A DNA stretch of 64,000 bases from NCBI GenBank assembly GCA_020064725.1, contig JAGTWJ010000002.1, forward strand, positions 3,720,001 to 3,784,000, written 5' to 3'. The notes beneath the pieces are model-generated. The model was not told where the DNA came from. It saw only the letters and a program-made list of their open reading frames with translations, and did not search any database. The stretch comes from Drechslerella dactyloides (lineage: Eukaryota; Ascomycota; Orbiliomycetes; Orbiliales; Orbiliaceae). This document shows, one piece after another, positions 1 through 11,960 of this stretch (its first letter is position 1; every line of letters begins with the position of its first letter). The translations under genes were made by a program, and so were the position numbers.

Positions 1-3000
1 AAAAAAAAAGGAAAGAAAGATGCCGAATCCTTCTTACCCAAGATGTACATGTAAAGGTAGAAAAACGGAAACTTCAAAAGTTGCCCCTCGATCGAAAACC
101 AACAAAACAAGAAAGAATTCCAGCCGAGCTGATGCTGACTGCGCAGAGGAAGAAAAAAACCCCACACCGTCGACCAATGTTGTCCAGTCCTGCAGCCGGC
201 CAGCCCAGCCGTCCACGAGATCCTCCAAACGGTATGTAAGAGGCGTCAGGGAAACCTCCCGATTAAGCCTATAACCGCATCAACATGCTCGATTCGACCA
301 ATATGCGTGCCCTCGCCGTGTTTTCAGACGGAGCATTGTGCACTGTCCTCCCTTATTTTTCTCTCCCTAAAGCACTTTTACGTCGACATGCTCTACATAC
401 CTGAACAATCTATGCCGGCAGGTACAGGGGTTATCTTCGTTTTCTTAGAAAATCTCCCTGGCATTTGCATTTTCATGAATTGAATTCAGCTTGGTGTATA
501 CGTAAAATGCTGGCAATCGACTCCGTATTGTGGGTAGCTAGCTTATCGGGGGGGAACATGCAAACATGTATACGGCTACGGCGCATGCACCAAGCTCGGT
601 TCAGGTGCCCATGCCCACCCTCCGCGCACGGCTAATATTTAGCCACAAATGCCCTGGCCAAGGGAAGCAAGCAGACCGAAAAGAAAGAAAGAAAGAAAGA
701 TGCACGCATGCAAGTGACCCGAGCATGGAAGTGCAGGCCAGCAAGGGTTATTCGGCATCGCAGGCTGCTTTCTCCGATACTCGACGGCACGGCAACCCTC
801 GTCATCCTTGCGGGCCAGCATATCTGAAACTCGCCTCGCTATCGAACCTTCCCCATTCACGCCGCTGCCCATTTCCTGATAAAGTCGCTTTTAGCACTAA
901 CAAAGTTTGGAACGAACACACCCACGCACCACCATACGTACGTAGACAGAGACAGCACGAGAGCGGACGACGATTTTTCAGAGACAAGGACAGGCACAGG
1001 CCATCCTGGTCGTGTATCATCTGTGCATCCTGAGGGAAAGCGCTCGCTTAGCTGGCAAGGTAGCTAGCCAGCCAGTCGTGCCGGGTGGTTTTAAGTTGCT
1101 GTTTATTCGGACTTCATCGAATTAATCACTGTATGAATGATGAAATTGATCTTTTACTTTCTTCACCCGTGAGCTAGCTGCCACGCTACATTACACAGCC
1201 GGCCAAGCTATACTATACATACGAGCGACCGAAACGGTATGTACCGTACCGCACCGTACATTCGGAATAGAACGGACAGGAAAGAGTAAACCTGCGGTCG
1301 ATCACCCTGTATCAAGTTCGAAGGGGGGAATAATTAGCGTCGACGAGGCACGGTACTTGGTAGTGTTATGTTATATATGTAGGTCGGAGGGAAAAAAGGA
1401 CTGTACGTCGCAATCGGCCGGCAGCCGCAGGCACATGCGCATGTGTCCTGCTCGCGATCGACGTTATGCCTTTCCAGAAGAACGTGCAGCCGGCTGTCTT
1501 TGGGTTAATTTCATGCGGAGGGCTGTTCTTTTTGGTTCCCGGCAAGTGGTTTCCTTGCGAACTTGCCACGCTCTGGTGGAAGGTTTTCCTGTGCCTGTTG
1601 CATCGTGTCATTCACGTTGCTGTTGCTGGGCGGGATAACCTACATGTGGGCATACCTACATACATCATACATCATCGATGGGTGGTGTGGATGGATGGAT
1701 GGTGGGTAAGCAATTTAATATTTTGACGGTACCTGACCGATGGGGGGTCTGGTGACAGCATACGAAAGGTGAAAATGTGAAATAAGAAATGGCGGTGGCG
1801 CCATCACGACAGCCTTACGTTGGCCGTCCGTAAATACGTAAAATTGATCGCATGTTCACGTTCAAATGGATGTGTAAGTCGCAAAGGTTGCGAACAGGTA
1901 TATCGAGAGGCGGGGAGCGCGGACTGTCCCGCAGGAATCTCTCGAGTGATACATGCGAAGACATAAGGATGTCATGAGATATATTTAAATTCGCAGACAG
2001 ATTTGAAAGAAAACCGTTAATGGCGACTCAGGTCAGCGAATGGGACGGTCTCACATCGAATGCAGGTTGAGATGCTCAGCGGTTCGGGCTGATGCTGAAA
2101 CAACCCAGCGCCGAATGGCATTGGTCACTCGCTCTCCGCCCTCTTCTTTTTTTGACTTTTTACTATTTTCTGTATGTAAGTATGATTTTTTTCTGAAATT
2201 TGCGCTGACAGGATATGACATGAACTTGACAAGCTCTCGGATTGGCCGGCTGGTCGGCAAGGCGAAGGCAAAGAAAAAGGTGTCCGTCTGCTGGCTCGAA
2301 TGGCGATTAGTTCACGGGGACCCGCAGCGCTCCACTTTGGTAGCTGGGAGGAGAATCGAGCGGATGGGATGCGCGGCGACCGGATTCTGGGGAATGGGAT
2401 CACGGCATCTCAGGTTTCTTGGGAAGCACGCTGTTGGGAAAAAACGTAAAACGTCCAGGCGGATCGGACGCACATCGCATCTTAGCTTCCATGATCACGT
2501 CGCCGTGTCTTTGGGAACGCCGGTGTATTGTAATGGTGGGACTGCCATCCACACAACCTTTTTTATTTCTATTCTCTTCATTCGTCCGGTCAGTTCGAAT
2601 CAGGGAATGTGATTGAGCGAGAGCGACCGAGCGGGACGGGTAAAAAGGAGGACCAAACAGAACAGACAGACGGACACAGCCAGTTCCCAAAGGAGAGTGT
2701 CTTAGGTCCATCGTCAGGTACCGACAGCAGTCGAGCGCCAAAGAATGGCGGAGTCGAGTCACATTGGACCGGCGGCCGGGTACTTTCGCAGTTGTACCCG
2801 TCCTGGTGATCGAAATCTCGATGGCGTGCGTCTTTCGAATTCGCTCGCTCGTCCGCCACAAGCGTCCGAAAAAGAACCCATCATTCCCATCGAGAGAGTC
2901 CAAGCTAGCCGGGCAGGAAGGCGGGCAGGAGGCGACTAAGCTAACTAGCAGGCCGGCCAGCGGAGGACAGGCTCATGAGACAGACGTACGGGTGGCAGAG

Positions 3001-6000
3001 GGGATGCCGTGAATAGAAGCAAACGCGGCCGACGAATCAGCCGCCGGCGTTCAGCCCCACCTGCGCAGCGTGTGCCCACCGACGCTTTACTGTCAGGACC
3101 GACCCCCTGTCGCCTGGACGAATGGCAGGAAGCTCCGCCGCGAGCCAGCAGCGATGATTTGAGTGAGATCACGACGAGCATCGTATCTATATTTGAAAAG
3201 CGCAGCGGGTTAGTACATGTACTTACGACGTACTTATATACGTATAATGGCAGCCTCGGGGCTTATCGTTGCCGTTACGTATACGCTATAGTAGACACCG
3301 GTGCTGCGAGAGATATATCGATAAAAAGGCAACCGTCGAGAGGCACAGGTATATTATATTACCAAGAAGTCACAAATGCAAAAAAGATGCTCGAGTGCAC
3401 GAGTGGACATTGGCCAATACGCCGCTGCACGTTGGACTGGTCGCCGGGTTAACGATGGGAGGATGGGATGTACCTGGCATGCGTCTGGCACTTGACCTTG
3501 CTTTTTGGCTGTTGAAACGCAGCATCCTGGCCGGCTGGTATCATATATCAGGGACAATTAAGCTAGCTTCGTCCTGCTGCAGTGGATCTGGATACTTGCA
3601 GTAAGGTGAGGTATCGTCTGTATGTACGGGATGGAAAGTAGCTCGACTGGTGCGCATTGGCTTGCGAAATACGCCCTCGCCCGCTTCGTCCGACTGCCCG
3701 AGTGACCGTCTGGACGGCCTGGCGGTATGTACTTTTTTTTTTTTTTTTTTTTTTGTCGGTGTCGTCGTCGTGGGCTTTCTTTTCTTTTCTTTTCCTGTCT
3801 TTCTCTGGAAGCGGTAGACAGGGTCATCTTGCCTATCGGATAGCGCTTGAACCAGACAAGCAGACAAGGAGGGAGGTAGGTAGGCAGGCAGGCGGGAAGG
3901 CAGGCAAGGCACTCCTCCTGGTCGCTGGCGATACCTGCAGGTGGTATCTTGGGAATGCGTGTCTGTATCTCTGTGCCCGGCCAGATGCACCCCGGTCGGC
4001 CTAGTAGGAGCGGTTCGTTTTTGGAGCCATGTCGCAGAGCTTGGTCGAGTCGTCGTGGTTTGCGCCTAGTTAGTGCTTGTGGTAGTAGGATCCTATCTGT
4101 GCCAGTCAGCAGCGCAGGCAATTAATAGAAAAGGACCCGGTTCGTGTACGCACGAGGTGGCAGTCCGCTGTGGTGTAGTAAACTGGAGATACGTGGGAAG
4201 AATACATATACGCATCCCCTCGCCCGGCCTGCTCGATAGGCCAGTCAGCCAGTCGTCTGGATTCGATTCCATTCTGTCCTTCCTTCCTTCCTTCCTCCGT
4301 TCCTTCCTTCCTCCCGTCCTCTCCTCTCCTCCTCTCCCACGGCTTCGGATAGCGGGCCCAGTAGGATCGCGCTTGTCTGATACAAAAAAGAAGCCCACCA
4401 CCACCACCACCACCACCACCACCCCCAATCGAATCATATCAGCCCGTCCGTCTGTCCTGCAGTTCTGTCCCCTTGCGTGGCGTCGGCATTCCAGCGTGTT
4501 TCCCGCCCTCGACAGCTTCTGGCATTTCCTTTATTCTTCTTTCGACAGAGAGGATATCCCTTCTGGGCTACCGTCGCTTTCGGATTCGCTGATAATTCCT
4601 CGGCTTCGAGTGCTGGATCCGTCCTGCGCGCGCAGTCCGCATAAAACCCGCTATCACAGAAGCAGCCGCGACGACAACCGACGGCAGCAAAGGTCAAAGG
4701 CTTTGCGAGGGAGGCTGGCCACGTTAAGCTCGATCCATCATCGTCACCATCTCGGTATCGCAGTTGCATTTGCATTCGAACGGATTCGATTCGAATTCAA
4801 GAGCGATAGGTATACTGCTAGGCAATAGCGGGCGGCCAGCTATTGATTGCTGCAAGGGAGTCAAACACTCTGCGGAGCCCTCCTCCTCATCTCGACGAAT
4901 ATATTGCACTATCGCAAGGCTTCATTTCTTTTTATTGTATACCTTGACAAAGACAGAACACGAAGAAACGAAAGACGGAAAAGAAGGAAAGAAGGGATAA
5001 TATATAATAGATTTGCAAGCAGCTGCCGTTAATACCATTCTGCTTGGACGCGGTCGCTGCCTCTCGCTTGACAGATTGATTGGACGTCTTATTGACCAAG
5101 TGTCGCCCGCTTGATCGAATTGAATTGACCGCATCCCGATCGAGATCTGCTTTTCCCCACAGCCAGACCGGAATCGAAAGGGCTTTAGGCAGGCTTCGTA
5201 TCAGACGGACAGGCATTCAATCGTTCATTCAATCAATCACTCAATCAATCAATTCATCAATCAATCCATCATTGGAATTAACTCTCAGCCACGCTAGCTG
5301 TCTCCCCGCGCACGCACTCTCACGCGCGAGGCCGGCCGTTTATAATTATTACCATCGCTATCACCATCTGATATATAAACTTCTCCTCTCTTCGCTCTAT
5401 TTTAGGGGTCCGGGCCCACAGAGAAAGAGAACACCAGAAGACGGGAGAAGAGAACAGACGCGCTGTGCAGAAGAAACCAAACCCGCCTTGCCCCGATCAG
5501 GGACTGCACTGGGCCCGCTGAAACAGTCGAAATCACGACCACGCAGGCTCCACAATCCTCCCTCCACCATCCACAAATCCTCCTCCTCCACAGCGCCCGG
5601 TCCACAGACAGAAACAGGAAGCGAGCAGCCTCCGAGGGACGGGACGACCGCGGACGAGACCGGCCACTGCTCTCCTCCCAAACATCAATCGCCCTGTCTG
5701 GCTGGCGGTCCTGCTGGATCTCGCTGCGCATAGCATAAAAGTGACAGGTTTCGCTGCAGCCGGTGCATTTGCGCATTGCTTTTGCGCCCTTCAGTCCGAT
5801 TCCTGCTCCCTTCCCTCCGTTTCCCGTCCGTTATATTCGTATTGTTCACTTTTCTTTTCCCTGCCAGCCGGCTTCCCCTCCTGAGCCCCATTGCATCTCC
5901 TCTCCCCATCGTCCTCACGACATACTTAACGTCTCCGGGGCCCCTCCTCCTCGCTCTTCCCCTTCCGGCTCTCTCCTCCCTCCACCATCATCTCACATCA

Positions 6001-6677
6001 GCATCTCATCTTATCATCTGCGGTATCAGCATCATCATCATATCAACGCCTGTTTGATCGCGACTGTTATCCCTTGCTCGCTTGGCTTCCCATCGACAGC
6101 GTCGACCGAAGTCCTTCCTCTCGTCTGCATCGCTTTACGTCCCCAATATATACCATACGTACACTCTCAAGAAGAAGAAAGACAACGGACGTTATTCCAT
6201 ATCGTCCTGCTGCATACCGCCCGAAACGTCACAGGCACACTTTGATTCGCTCCGTCGACACCGTTCGCCTCTCTTAGCCGCATAACATTCGCCCAGCTGT
6301 CGCACCCTGCGGCACGACACCCCAACAGCCAACATCCACCTGTGCCCGAAACGTCAGCTATCGCCGTTTCAGGTCCCGACGATTTGGATCCTCCTGGAGC
6401 GTGGACTGTCGAGGCTATTCTCAGAATCCGTCGGAGACGACTCTTTCCGCTGCCACATCAGCCACATTTCTGCACCCCTCGCACCGTCGATATATAACAC
6501 CGGCACCCTTCCGGAGCCCCTCGAACATTCGATCGAAACTTCCTCATCCCCCTCTCGACACGCATAGATTCGCAGAACACTCTTCATCCATCGTACAATC
6601 CATTCGCTTGGTTTATTTAAACCAATCCACAAAACCATATAGTTTCTATTCATTGCACGCGGTTGCAACTCGTCCGA
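1..6677. other. Gene-free tract with microsatellites upstream of the CRIB gene
   Basis: I recognise no conserved protein in either strand; the open frames are short, overlapping and low-complexity. The tract is rich in simple sequence: AAAG repeats near 677-701, a 22-T run at 3733-3754, a GGCA/AGGT stretch near 3868-3908, TTCC repeats near 4278-4315, a CAC run near 4394-4436 and TCAA/TCAATCAA repeats near 5218-5274. From about 5700 to 6650 the plus strand becomes strongly C/T-rich, as is common for promoters and 5' leaders of highly regulated fungal genes. I infer that the last kilobase is promoter plus leader of the CRIB gene. The rest may be regulatory or non-coding RNA. Confidence 0.6.
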
Positions 6678-7359
6678 ATGTCGGCTACAGACACAGGCAC
6701 AGTCACAGTCACAGGCTCAGACGACAAGATGAATATGAACATGGACGTCGGCACCCCCTACCAATTCAACCACGTCACCCACGTCGGCTTCGACCACAAC
6801 ACCGGCGGCTTCGTCGGCCTGCCGCCCGAGTGGGAGCAGGTCCTTCGCGGCGAGATCACAGCGGAGGAAGTCAACGCTCGCAGGAACCCGCCCAACTACC
6901 AGCGCCAGGCGGCCATGACCAACCAGCGAACCAACCAGCGAAGCATGGTTGTCTCCAGCCGCCGGCGAAAATCCCCATCGTCATGCCTGATGTCGCTGTT
7001 GGGCAGATGTTTCGGCCAATCGTCGAGTGAAGTCGACCGGCCAACCTCCCCGAGTCGGGTTGTCAGTTCCAGCAGGTTGGTTGAAGCCTCCGACCGCCCG
7101 TCATCCATACCGCCACCCTACGATAGCGTCAAGTCGTACGATGAAGCCGTAAGCCAGCGGCCTATGCATTCGCCGCGGACTGTTACGCCTCCTACCCAGT
7201 AAGGGAAGCGTATGTGCTACCAAACACCCCGCCCAGCCTCCCTGGCAACCACCCGTCCCGAGCGTGTTCGGCTAACTGTCAGGGAACAGCGGTCTCGCCC
7301 GTACAGGCAAGCCTCGATCGCGGTCTGCCAGATCCGTCGTCGTCGTATCCGGATGTTGA
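6678..7359 (+). CDS. Small CRIB (p21-Rho-binding) domain protein, probable Cdc42/Rac effector
   Basis: Predicted exons 6678-7198 and 7290-7359 (196 aa). Residues about 25-55 form a CRIB motif: VGTPYQFNHVTHVGFD is followed by a GGFVGLPPEWEQVL segment, very like the PAK/Ste20 binding site for GTP-bound Cdc42 or Rac. No kinase domain follows; the rest is basic, Ser/Pro-rich and looks disordered. The start is the ATG in MSATDTG; no upstream in-frame ATG is evident. The first exon runs into a TAA at 7200-7202, but that stop overlaps a good donor (GTAAGG at 7199), with branch GCTAAC near 7271 and acceptor AACAG at 7289. Splicing gives a short Arg/Ser-rich tail ending VVVVSGC. Unspliced mRNA would give 179 codons from the first open frame, or 174 aa from this ATG. 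It resembles Gic-type effectors in architecture only. The CRIB call is solid; the biological role is inferred. Confidence 0.8.
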
Positions 7360-8673
7360 CGACCCCGTACTCGTCGCACACACACGCACAATTTTCCATT
7401 GTTCGGTTTTTTCCCTATTGGACAAAAACGCCGCTTTTGATTTTGCAGTTTGCAGCATCTTGAGATACCCATTTCGCATATTTTCTCTTCTCCCTTCACA
7501 AAAAAGAGCAGTATCGTCGCCTCCCAACCACTCTTATCGCCAGCCACTCTCCGCCGCCGCCGCCTATCCTCAATCATACTCCTCACCGCCACGCGACATA
7601 CCATTCTTCACTACTGCTATCACTACCACATACGGCCTTCTTCTCATCACCCCACAGGATTCTGACCATGTCAGGCAGAACACATTGGCGGACGAAGAGC
7701 ATCATCGCTGCTGAAGTTTCGTAACCAAAACCATCTATCCGTTTGTTATCGGGCACATTTATTTTTCCCCCTTGTGTTCCTGCTGCATGCATAACTTTTT
7801 ATCTTTTTCCTATCCCGACTGTCGCGACCTCGCATGTGTATGCACCCGGTATTTCCTACAGCTGTCGATCGAGCCCTGGAGAAAAGATCGCACGCTACCA
7901 GCATGACCTATTTGCATCACATTTCCTCGAACCGGGCGTCACATTGATCTGGCCCGCCCGCGAGATGATCTTATTCACCACTTCATTACCGGGCAAATTT
8001 CTTCTGCTCTCCTCTTGTTGATTACTCTGACGACTGTAACGACTCTCCTTAACTCCGTCTATTCTGTCGCGCTGTTCGGGCTGTTTTGTTTCTTAACCTT
8101 TTCCTTTATTTACTTTTTTACTCTTTTCTTTGTCTGTTGTGCTTGCTCATTTTTGGAAGCTGCTGTGTTAACTATTTGCATATTGGATATTCGTGGCATC
8201 GAATCGCACTTGGTGTTTTTGCGGGTGGATGGGATCAAATGAAAGATGTAAGCGTGAAATGGTGGGTGGGCGTCTGCGTATCTATCTATCTACTTGTCTA
8301 TCTATCTATCTATCTATCTCGGGCCTTCGCGTCTAGCTAGTTCGGCCTCTCCGGCGGCCGTGATCGTGTCCGGCGCGCATTGGAGTAAAAGCTGAATTCA
8401 ATCGAATCTACATTTTCCATCAAACATATTACTATTATATCTCACGTAGTATTACACCATGTGCCAAGTAGATGGATAAGTAAATTGCGAAGATAGGCAG
8501 AAGCTTTGATAACGTCAGCAAATCTATAATATATCCGACACAACGCCGCGATAATACATGTATGATATAATATAATATGTAATATACACGCGAAAAGTTC
8601 GTTAAAAGGTAAAATGTCACCAGGACCCTGATACTCAATGCGGATAGTTGGGTGATATCGTGAACACGCTCGC
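7360..8673. other. Convergent intergenic region with CTAT microsatellite
   Basis: This holds the 3' flanks of the CRIB gene (+) and BMT2 (-). No conserved coding sequence was recognised. T-rich sequence fills 7740-8160. A CTAT tetranucleotide repeat, interrupted once, lies at about 8279-8320. An AT-rich stretch near 8560-8590 is probably in the BMT2 3' untranslated region. Confidence 0.6.
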
Positions 8674-9828
8674 TCACTCGACGACAATGGCAAAGTTGTT
8701 CCGCTTCCCGCCCGGCCGCAGCTCGACCTTCTTGAACGTCCCGCCGGACGCACCGCCCGTGTACCGCCAGAGGTAATACACCAGCTTCGGCGACAGTTTC
8801 CGCCTGAGCATCTCGAAGCCCAGCGAGGCCATGATGCGCTGCAGGTGGTCTTCGGATAGATACCTGCTGTTCGTAACACAGGGAGCCGGCAGGACCAGAA
8901 ATAGCGCGGGGAAGACGGCATCACCGCTGTTACAGCTGGTGGTGCCGGCACGATTGCTATTGTCGGTGAGGCTGCGCTGCCGGCGGTGGTGGTGGAGGAG
9001 GTTGTGGTGCGCGAAGCGGGCGATGCGTTTCAGCATGTCGCCGCGGCCGGCGGGGGTTGCGACGTAATTGAGGACGAGGGAGCAGGAGATGATGTCATAT
9101 CCGTGGTGTTCATCCTCGCATTCTTGTCCTTCGCTGCATTCTTCTTCTGCAGGGTCATCGTGCAGGGCGTTTTTGTTTCGAGGACGTGTTCGAGAGGAGG
9201 CAGAGGAGGAAGAAGGGGGGGCCGTGTCCGTGCCCGTCGGGACGGGGAATGTCATGAAGTCCTGTTTCAGGATCTCAGGGTGCAGGGAGTTCAGGTCCAT
9301 GAGCGTCCGGCGCGTGCGGGGGAAGAATGCATGGATGGCGTTCGATGGGGAGAGGCACCCGATTTCGAGGAGGCGGGGGCGGGGGACGGAGGCAGAATGG
9401 GAGCGGGAGCGCAGGCGCGCTGTCTTGCCGGGTTTGTCATCATTGTTAATAGTATCAGTATCGTGGTCGTGGCCGTCGGATTGCGGGGTGTGGCTGAAGA
9501 CGTTCAGTTCGAGGAACCAGTCGACGAGGACCCTGGAGCTGTCGCCGCCCCGCTTGGAGGACTGGCCTGAGACGCTGGCGCGCTGGTAGGCCGCCAGGCC
9601 GCCCGAGGATGCGAGGGTGGAGGAGAGGGCGGTTGCTGTTGCCGTGTCGTTCTGTCGGAGGGCTTGGTGGATGCGTTTTTGGGTCGTGTGGTGGGCGCGG
9701 ATGAGGCGGCGCGAGACCTTGGAGGCAAGGGGCTTGTCGGCGAGGGCGGGCTGGGAGTGGGGTTGGGACTGTCGACGGGAGAGGAGCGATGAGGAAGGTT
9801 TCCGCTTCTTCCGTTTGGTCGATGTCAT
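8674..9828 (-). CDS. BMT2: 25S rRNA adenine N1-methyltransferase, Bmt2 family
   Basis: Single-exon gene of 384 aa. Bmt2 methylates N1 of A2142 of 25S rRNA in yeast, using S-adenosylmethionine in the nucleolus. A basic Lys/Arg/Ser-rich N-terminus suits nucleolar targeting. The SAM-binding fold starts with LLEIGCLSPSNA (about residue 150), followed by LMDLNSLHPEILKQDFM, a family signature. After a low-complexity insert come DIISCSLVLNYVATPAGRGDML and the diagnostic LPAPCVTNSRYL block, then an SPKLVYYLWRY C-terminal region. Length fits the family (about 320-400 aa). The start ATG at 9828 gives a reasonable basic leader and no splice signals interrupt the frame. It shares a 241-bp divergent promoter with FES1, so ribosome maturation and Hsp70 function may be co-expressed (inference). 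Confidence 0.93.
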   Translation of the reverse strand: MTSTKRKKRKPSSSLLSRRQSQPHSQPALADKPLASKVSRRLIRAHHTTQKRIHQALRQNDTATATALSSTLASSGGLAAYQRASVSGQSSKRGGDSSRVLVDWFLELNVFSHTPQSDGHDHDTDTINNDDKPGKTARLRSRSHSASVPRPRLLEIGCLSPSNAIHAFFPRTRRTLMDLNSLHPEILKQDFMTFPVPTGTDTAPPSSSSASSRTRPRNKNALHDDPAEEECSEGQECEDEHHGYDIISCSLVLNYVATPAGRGDMLKRIARFAHHNLLHHHRRQRSLTDNSNRAGTTSCNSGDAVFPALFLVLPAPCVTNSRYLSEDHLQRIMASLGFEMLRRKLSPKLVYYLWRYTGGASGGTFKKVELRPGGKRNNFAIVVE

Positions 9829-10069
9829 CTCGCGATGTTCAATCGTCCGTCGGGTGGAGTTGGTGATGGTTTGGCGATGTTTGGTTGGCGGTTGTGGTTA
9901 AAAGTTCTGGAAGGCGCTGGAAGCAGCTGCCTGACCGGGCACAAAATGCAACTTTCGCTCGAGCGCAAACGTCGACGTCCGATTCCTCCAACCAATCATC
10001 TACACCATCCTGCCAACTTACAGACTCACGACACGCCAATTCTGTACCACCGATACCTGAAATACAGCA
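9829..10069. promoter_or_regulatory. Divergent promoter between BMT2 and FES1
   Basis: Only 241 bp separate the two start codons, so the promoters and 5' leaders of both genes must lie here or overlap. A CCAAT-like ACCAATCATC occurs near 9990-10000. No other element can be assigned safely. Confidence 0.6.
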
Positions 10070-10852
10070 ATGGAGAAGGTCCTCGCATGGTCCGTCGCAG
10101 CCTCCGCGCCCGAGGAAGAGGGCGAACAGCGCCAGGTCCCCCGCCTGGTACGTCCACCCCACCAAGCTCCATCACATCATGAAATGGGAAGAAACATGCT
10201 AACGCGACAGCCATCACCAGGACCAAGAAGCACTAGCACAGCTGCTGCTCGGCGGCAAGAGCGACGCCGAGCTGATGGTCGAAGCCATGCAGTGCATCAC
10301 CAACCCGGCCGCCACGCTCGAAGACCGGGAAACCGCCTTCGACAACCTCGAGCAGCTCGTCGAGAGCCTCGACAACGCGAACAACCTCGAGAACCTCAAG
10401 CTGTGGGAGCCGCTGGTGCAGCAGCTGGGCGCGGCGGAGAAGGAAATGCGGTTCATGGCAGCGTGGTGTATCGGGACGGCGGTCCAGAATAACGAAAAGT
10501 CGCAAGACCAGGTAAGCCGTTCCCCCATTCTCTACCATTTATCTATCATACTCTCCACGCATACGATGGTCACTAACGACTCGATTTACAGTTCCACAAA
10601 ACCGAAGGCGTAGAAAAGCTGCTACAAGTAGCCCTCACCGACTCAGCGCAAGACGTGCGCAACAAAGCCGTCTACGCCATCAGCAGCTACGTCCGCAACC
10701 ACCAGAGCGCGCTGGACCAGTGCATCGACAAGCTGCCGGAAGGTCTGCGGGAGGAGTACGCGCAGAAGAAGCTGCAGGCGACGAATATGGATGCTGTCGA
10801 TGAGTTGCGGAATCGGCTGAAGGCGGAGGGGAGCAAGGCTGGCGATGCGTGA
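10070..10852 (+). CDS. FES1: Hsp70 nucleotide exchange factor Fes1
   Basis: Exons 10070-10147, 10221-10511 and 10592-10852 (209 aa). Fes1/HspBP1 proteins release ADP from cytosolic Hsp70 (Ssa class) and help clear misfolded proteins. The first exon encodes the conserved leader MEKVLAWSVA. Exon 2 holds the armadillo core, with DNLEQLVESLDNANNLENLK and the hallmark IGTAVQNNEKSQ. Exon 3 continues with FHKTEGVEKLLQVAL, an ARM repeat, and ends in a charged helix KAEGSKAGDA. Intron 1 uses GTACGT and the second of two nearby acceptors (CACCAG at 10220); the first would break the frame. Intron 2 has a textbook CACTAAC branch. Length matches Pezizomycotina homologues (about 205-220 aa). Confidence 0.95.
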
Positions 10853-11228
10853 TGCGACTTGTCCCGTGGATTGAGATGCGTACAAGGTACATGTACATGA
10901 TGGTGTTCATGCTATGCGGTCGTTGGCTTTTGTGTAGATGGAAGAGTGCATGACTGGCGTTCGGAGTCTTTATGCGGAGGGCATTTAATGTACATCTATG
11001 ACCATATAGACTGTTACCAGATTATATCTACGGTTTCTATGCCTTCAATCGTACGTGCAGCAGAAAAATAGAAAACCCTCGACTACAGATAGTCTGTCTG
11101 CGCTTGATAAGCATGCCTGCAAAATCCTGGCATTTCCACGGTCACGTGACGTCGAAGCTATATTCTGTCGCGCTGCTGCGTCACCGGCCAACATTGCATC
11201 TCATCGCATCGTCGCCACCTCATCCACA

Positions 11229-11960
11229 ATGCCGCCGATACGCACCCGCAACAAGCGCAAGCCGCCCCCGGACGGCTTCGAGGACATCGAAGACACCCTC
11301 CTCGAGTTCGAGAACAAGATGAAAGATGGTCCGTACCCCCCCCGAACAAATCGTAATTTCTCGACCGCTCGCTAACCGCACCGCAGCTGAGAACGCGCCG
11401 CACGAGGGCAAGCGGAGGAACGAGATGCTGTGGCCCATCTTCCAGATCTCGCATCAACGTACGTAACGCATACGCCGTCCGCCAGTCGCCGGGAAACGCG
11501 CATGAGGTGCGTTCGTTTCCTGACCCTCCTCCTCCTACCCGTCTATTCCGGTCCTCGACAGTCGCCATCACCAACCGATTCCAAACAGCCGAACACGGGT
11601 TTCTAACGTTGTTGGTGAATTGTATAGGTTCTCGCTACATCTACGATATGTACCTCAAGGAAGGCATCACCCGGGAACTCTACGACTGGCTGCTGAAGAA
11701 CAAGTACGCGGACCCGCTGCTCATCGCCAAGTGGAAGAAGCAAGGGTACGAGAAGCTGTGCTGCCTCAAGTGCATCCAGACCAAGGAGACGAATTTCGGG
11801 TCCACGTGCATCTGCCGCGTGCCCAAGGCGCGGATGTCGAAGGAGACAGTAGTAGAGTGCGTCAGTTGTGGATGCCAGTACGTTCCATACAATCCATTTT
11901 TCTTTGGGAGATGGATGCTAATTGGGTCTTTGCGGTAGTGGATGTGCGTCTAGCGATTAG
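11229..11960 (+). CDS. BUD31: Pre-mRNA splicing factor Bud31/G10
   Basis: Four exons: 11229-11328, 11387-11458, 11628-11877 and 11939-11960 (147 aa). Bud31 is a near-universal component of the NineTeen-related part of the activated spliceosome. The start MPPIRTRNKRKPPPDGFEDI matches the family N-terminus, followed by APHEGKRRNEMLWPIFQISH. Next come RSRYIYDMYLKEGITRELYD and IAKWKKQGYEKLCCLKCIQT. The final zinc-binding cysteines are in TNFGSTCICRVP and VECVSCGCHGCAS. The last exon is only 22 nt and supplies the conserved GCAS end. All three introns carry CTAAC- or CTAAT-type branch points. Residue order and length agree with the family throughout. Confidence 0.96.

Noticed and set aside
566..1033. 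155-codon plus-strand open frame near the left edge
   Set aside because: Low-complexity, overlaps other equally long frames on the minus strand, crosses an AAAG microsatellite and resembles no family.
4262..4274. Possible tRNA B-box-like GGATTCGATTCC
   Set aside because: No matching A-box, acceptor stem or cloverleaf could be found around it; several similar motifs in the window failed the same test.
4073..4828. 251-codon plus-strand open frame
   Set aside because: Its length comes from translating TTCC and CAC repeats (runs of Ser/Pro/Leu and Thr). No conserved domain is visible.
8986..9570. Open frame of 194 codons on the plus strand
   Set aside because: It is antisense to BMT2, whose protein matches its family along its length; the frame is a G+C-driven shadow.
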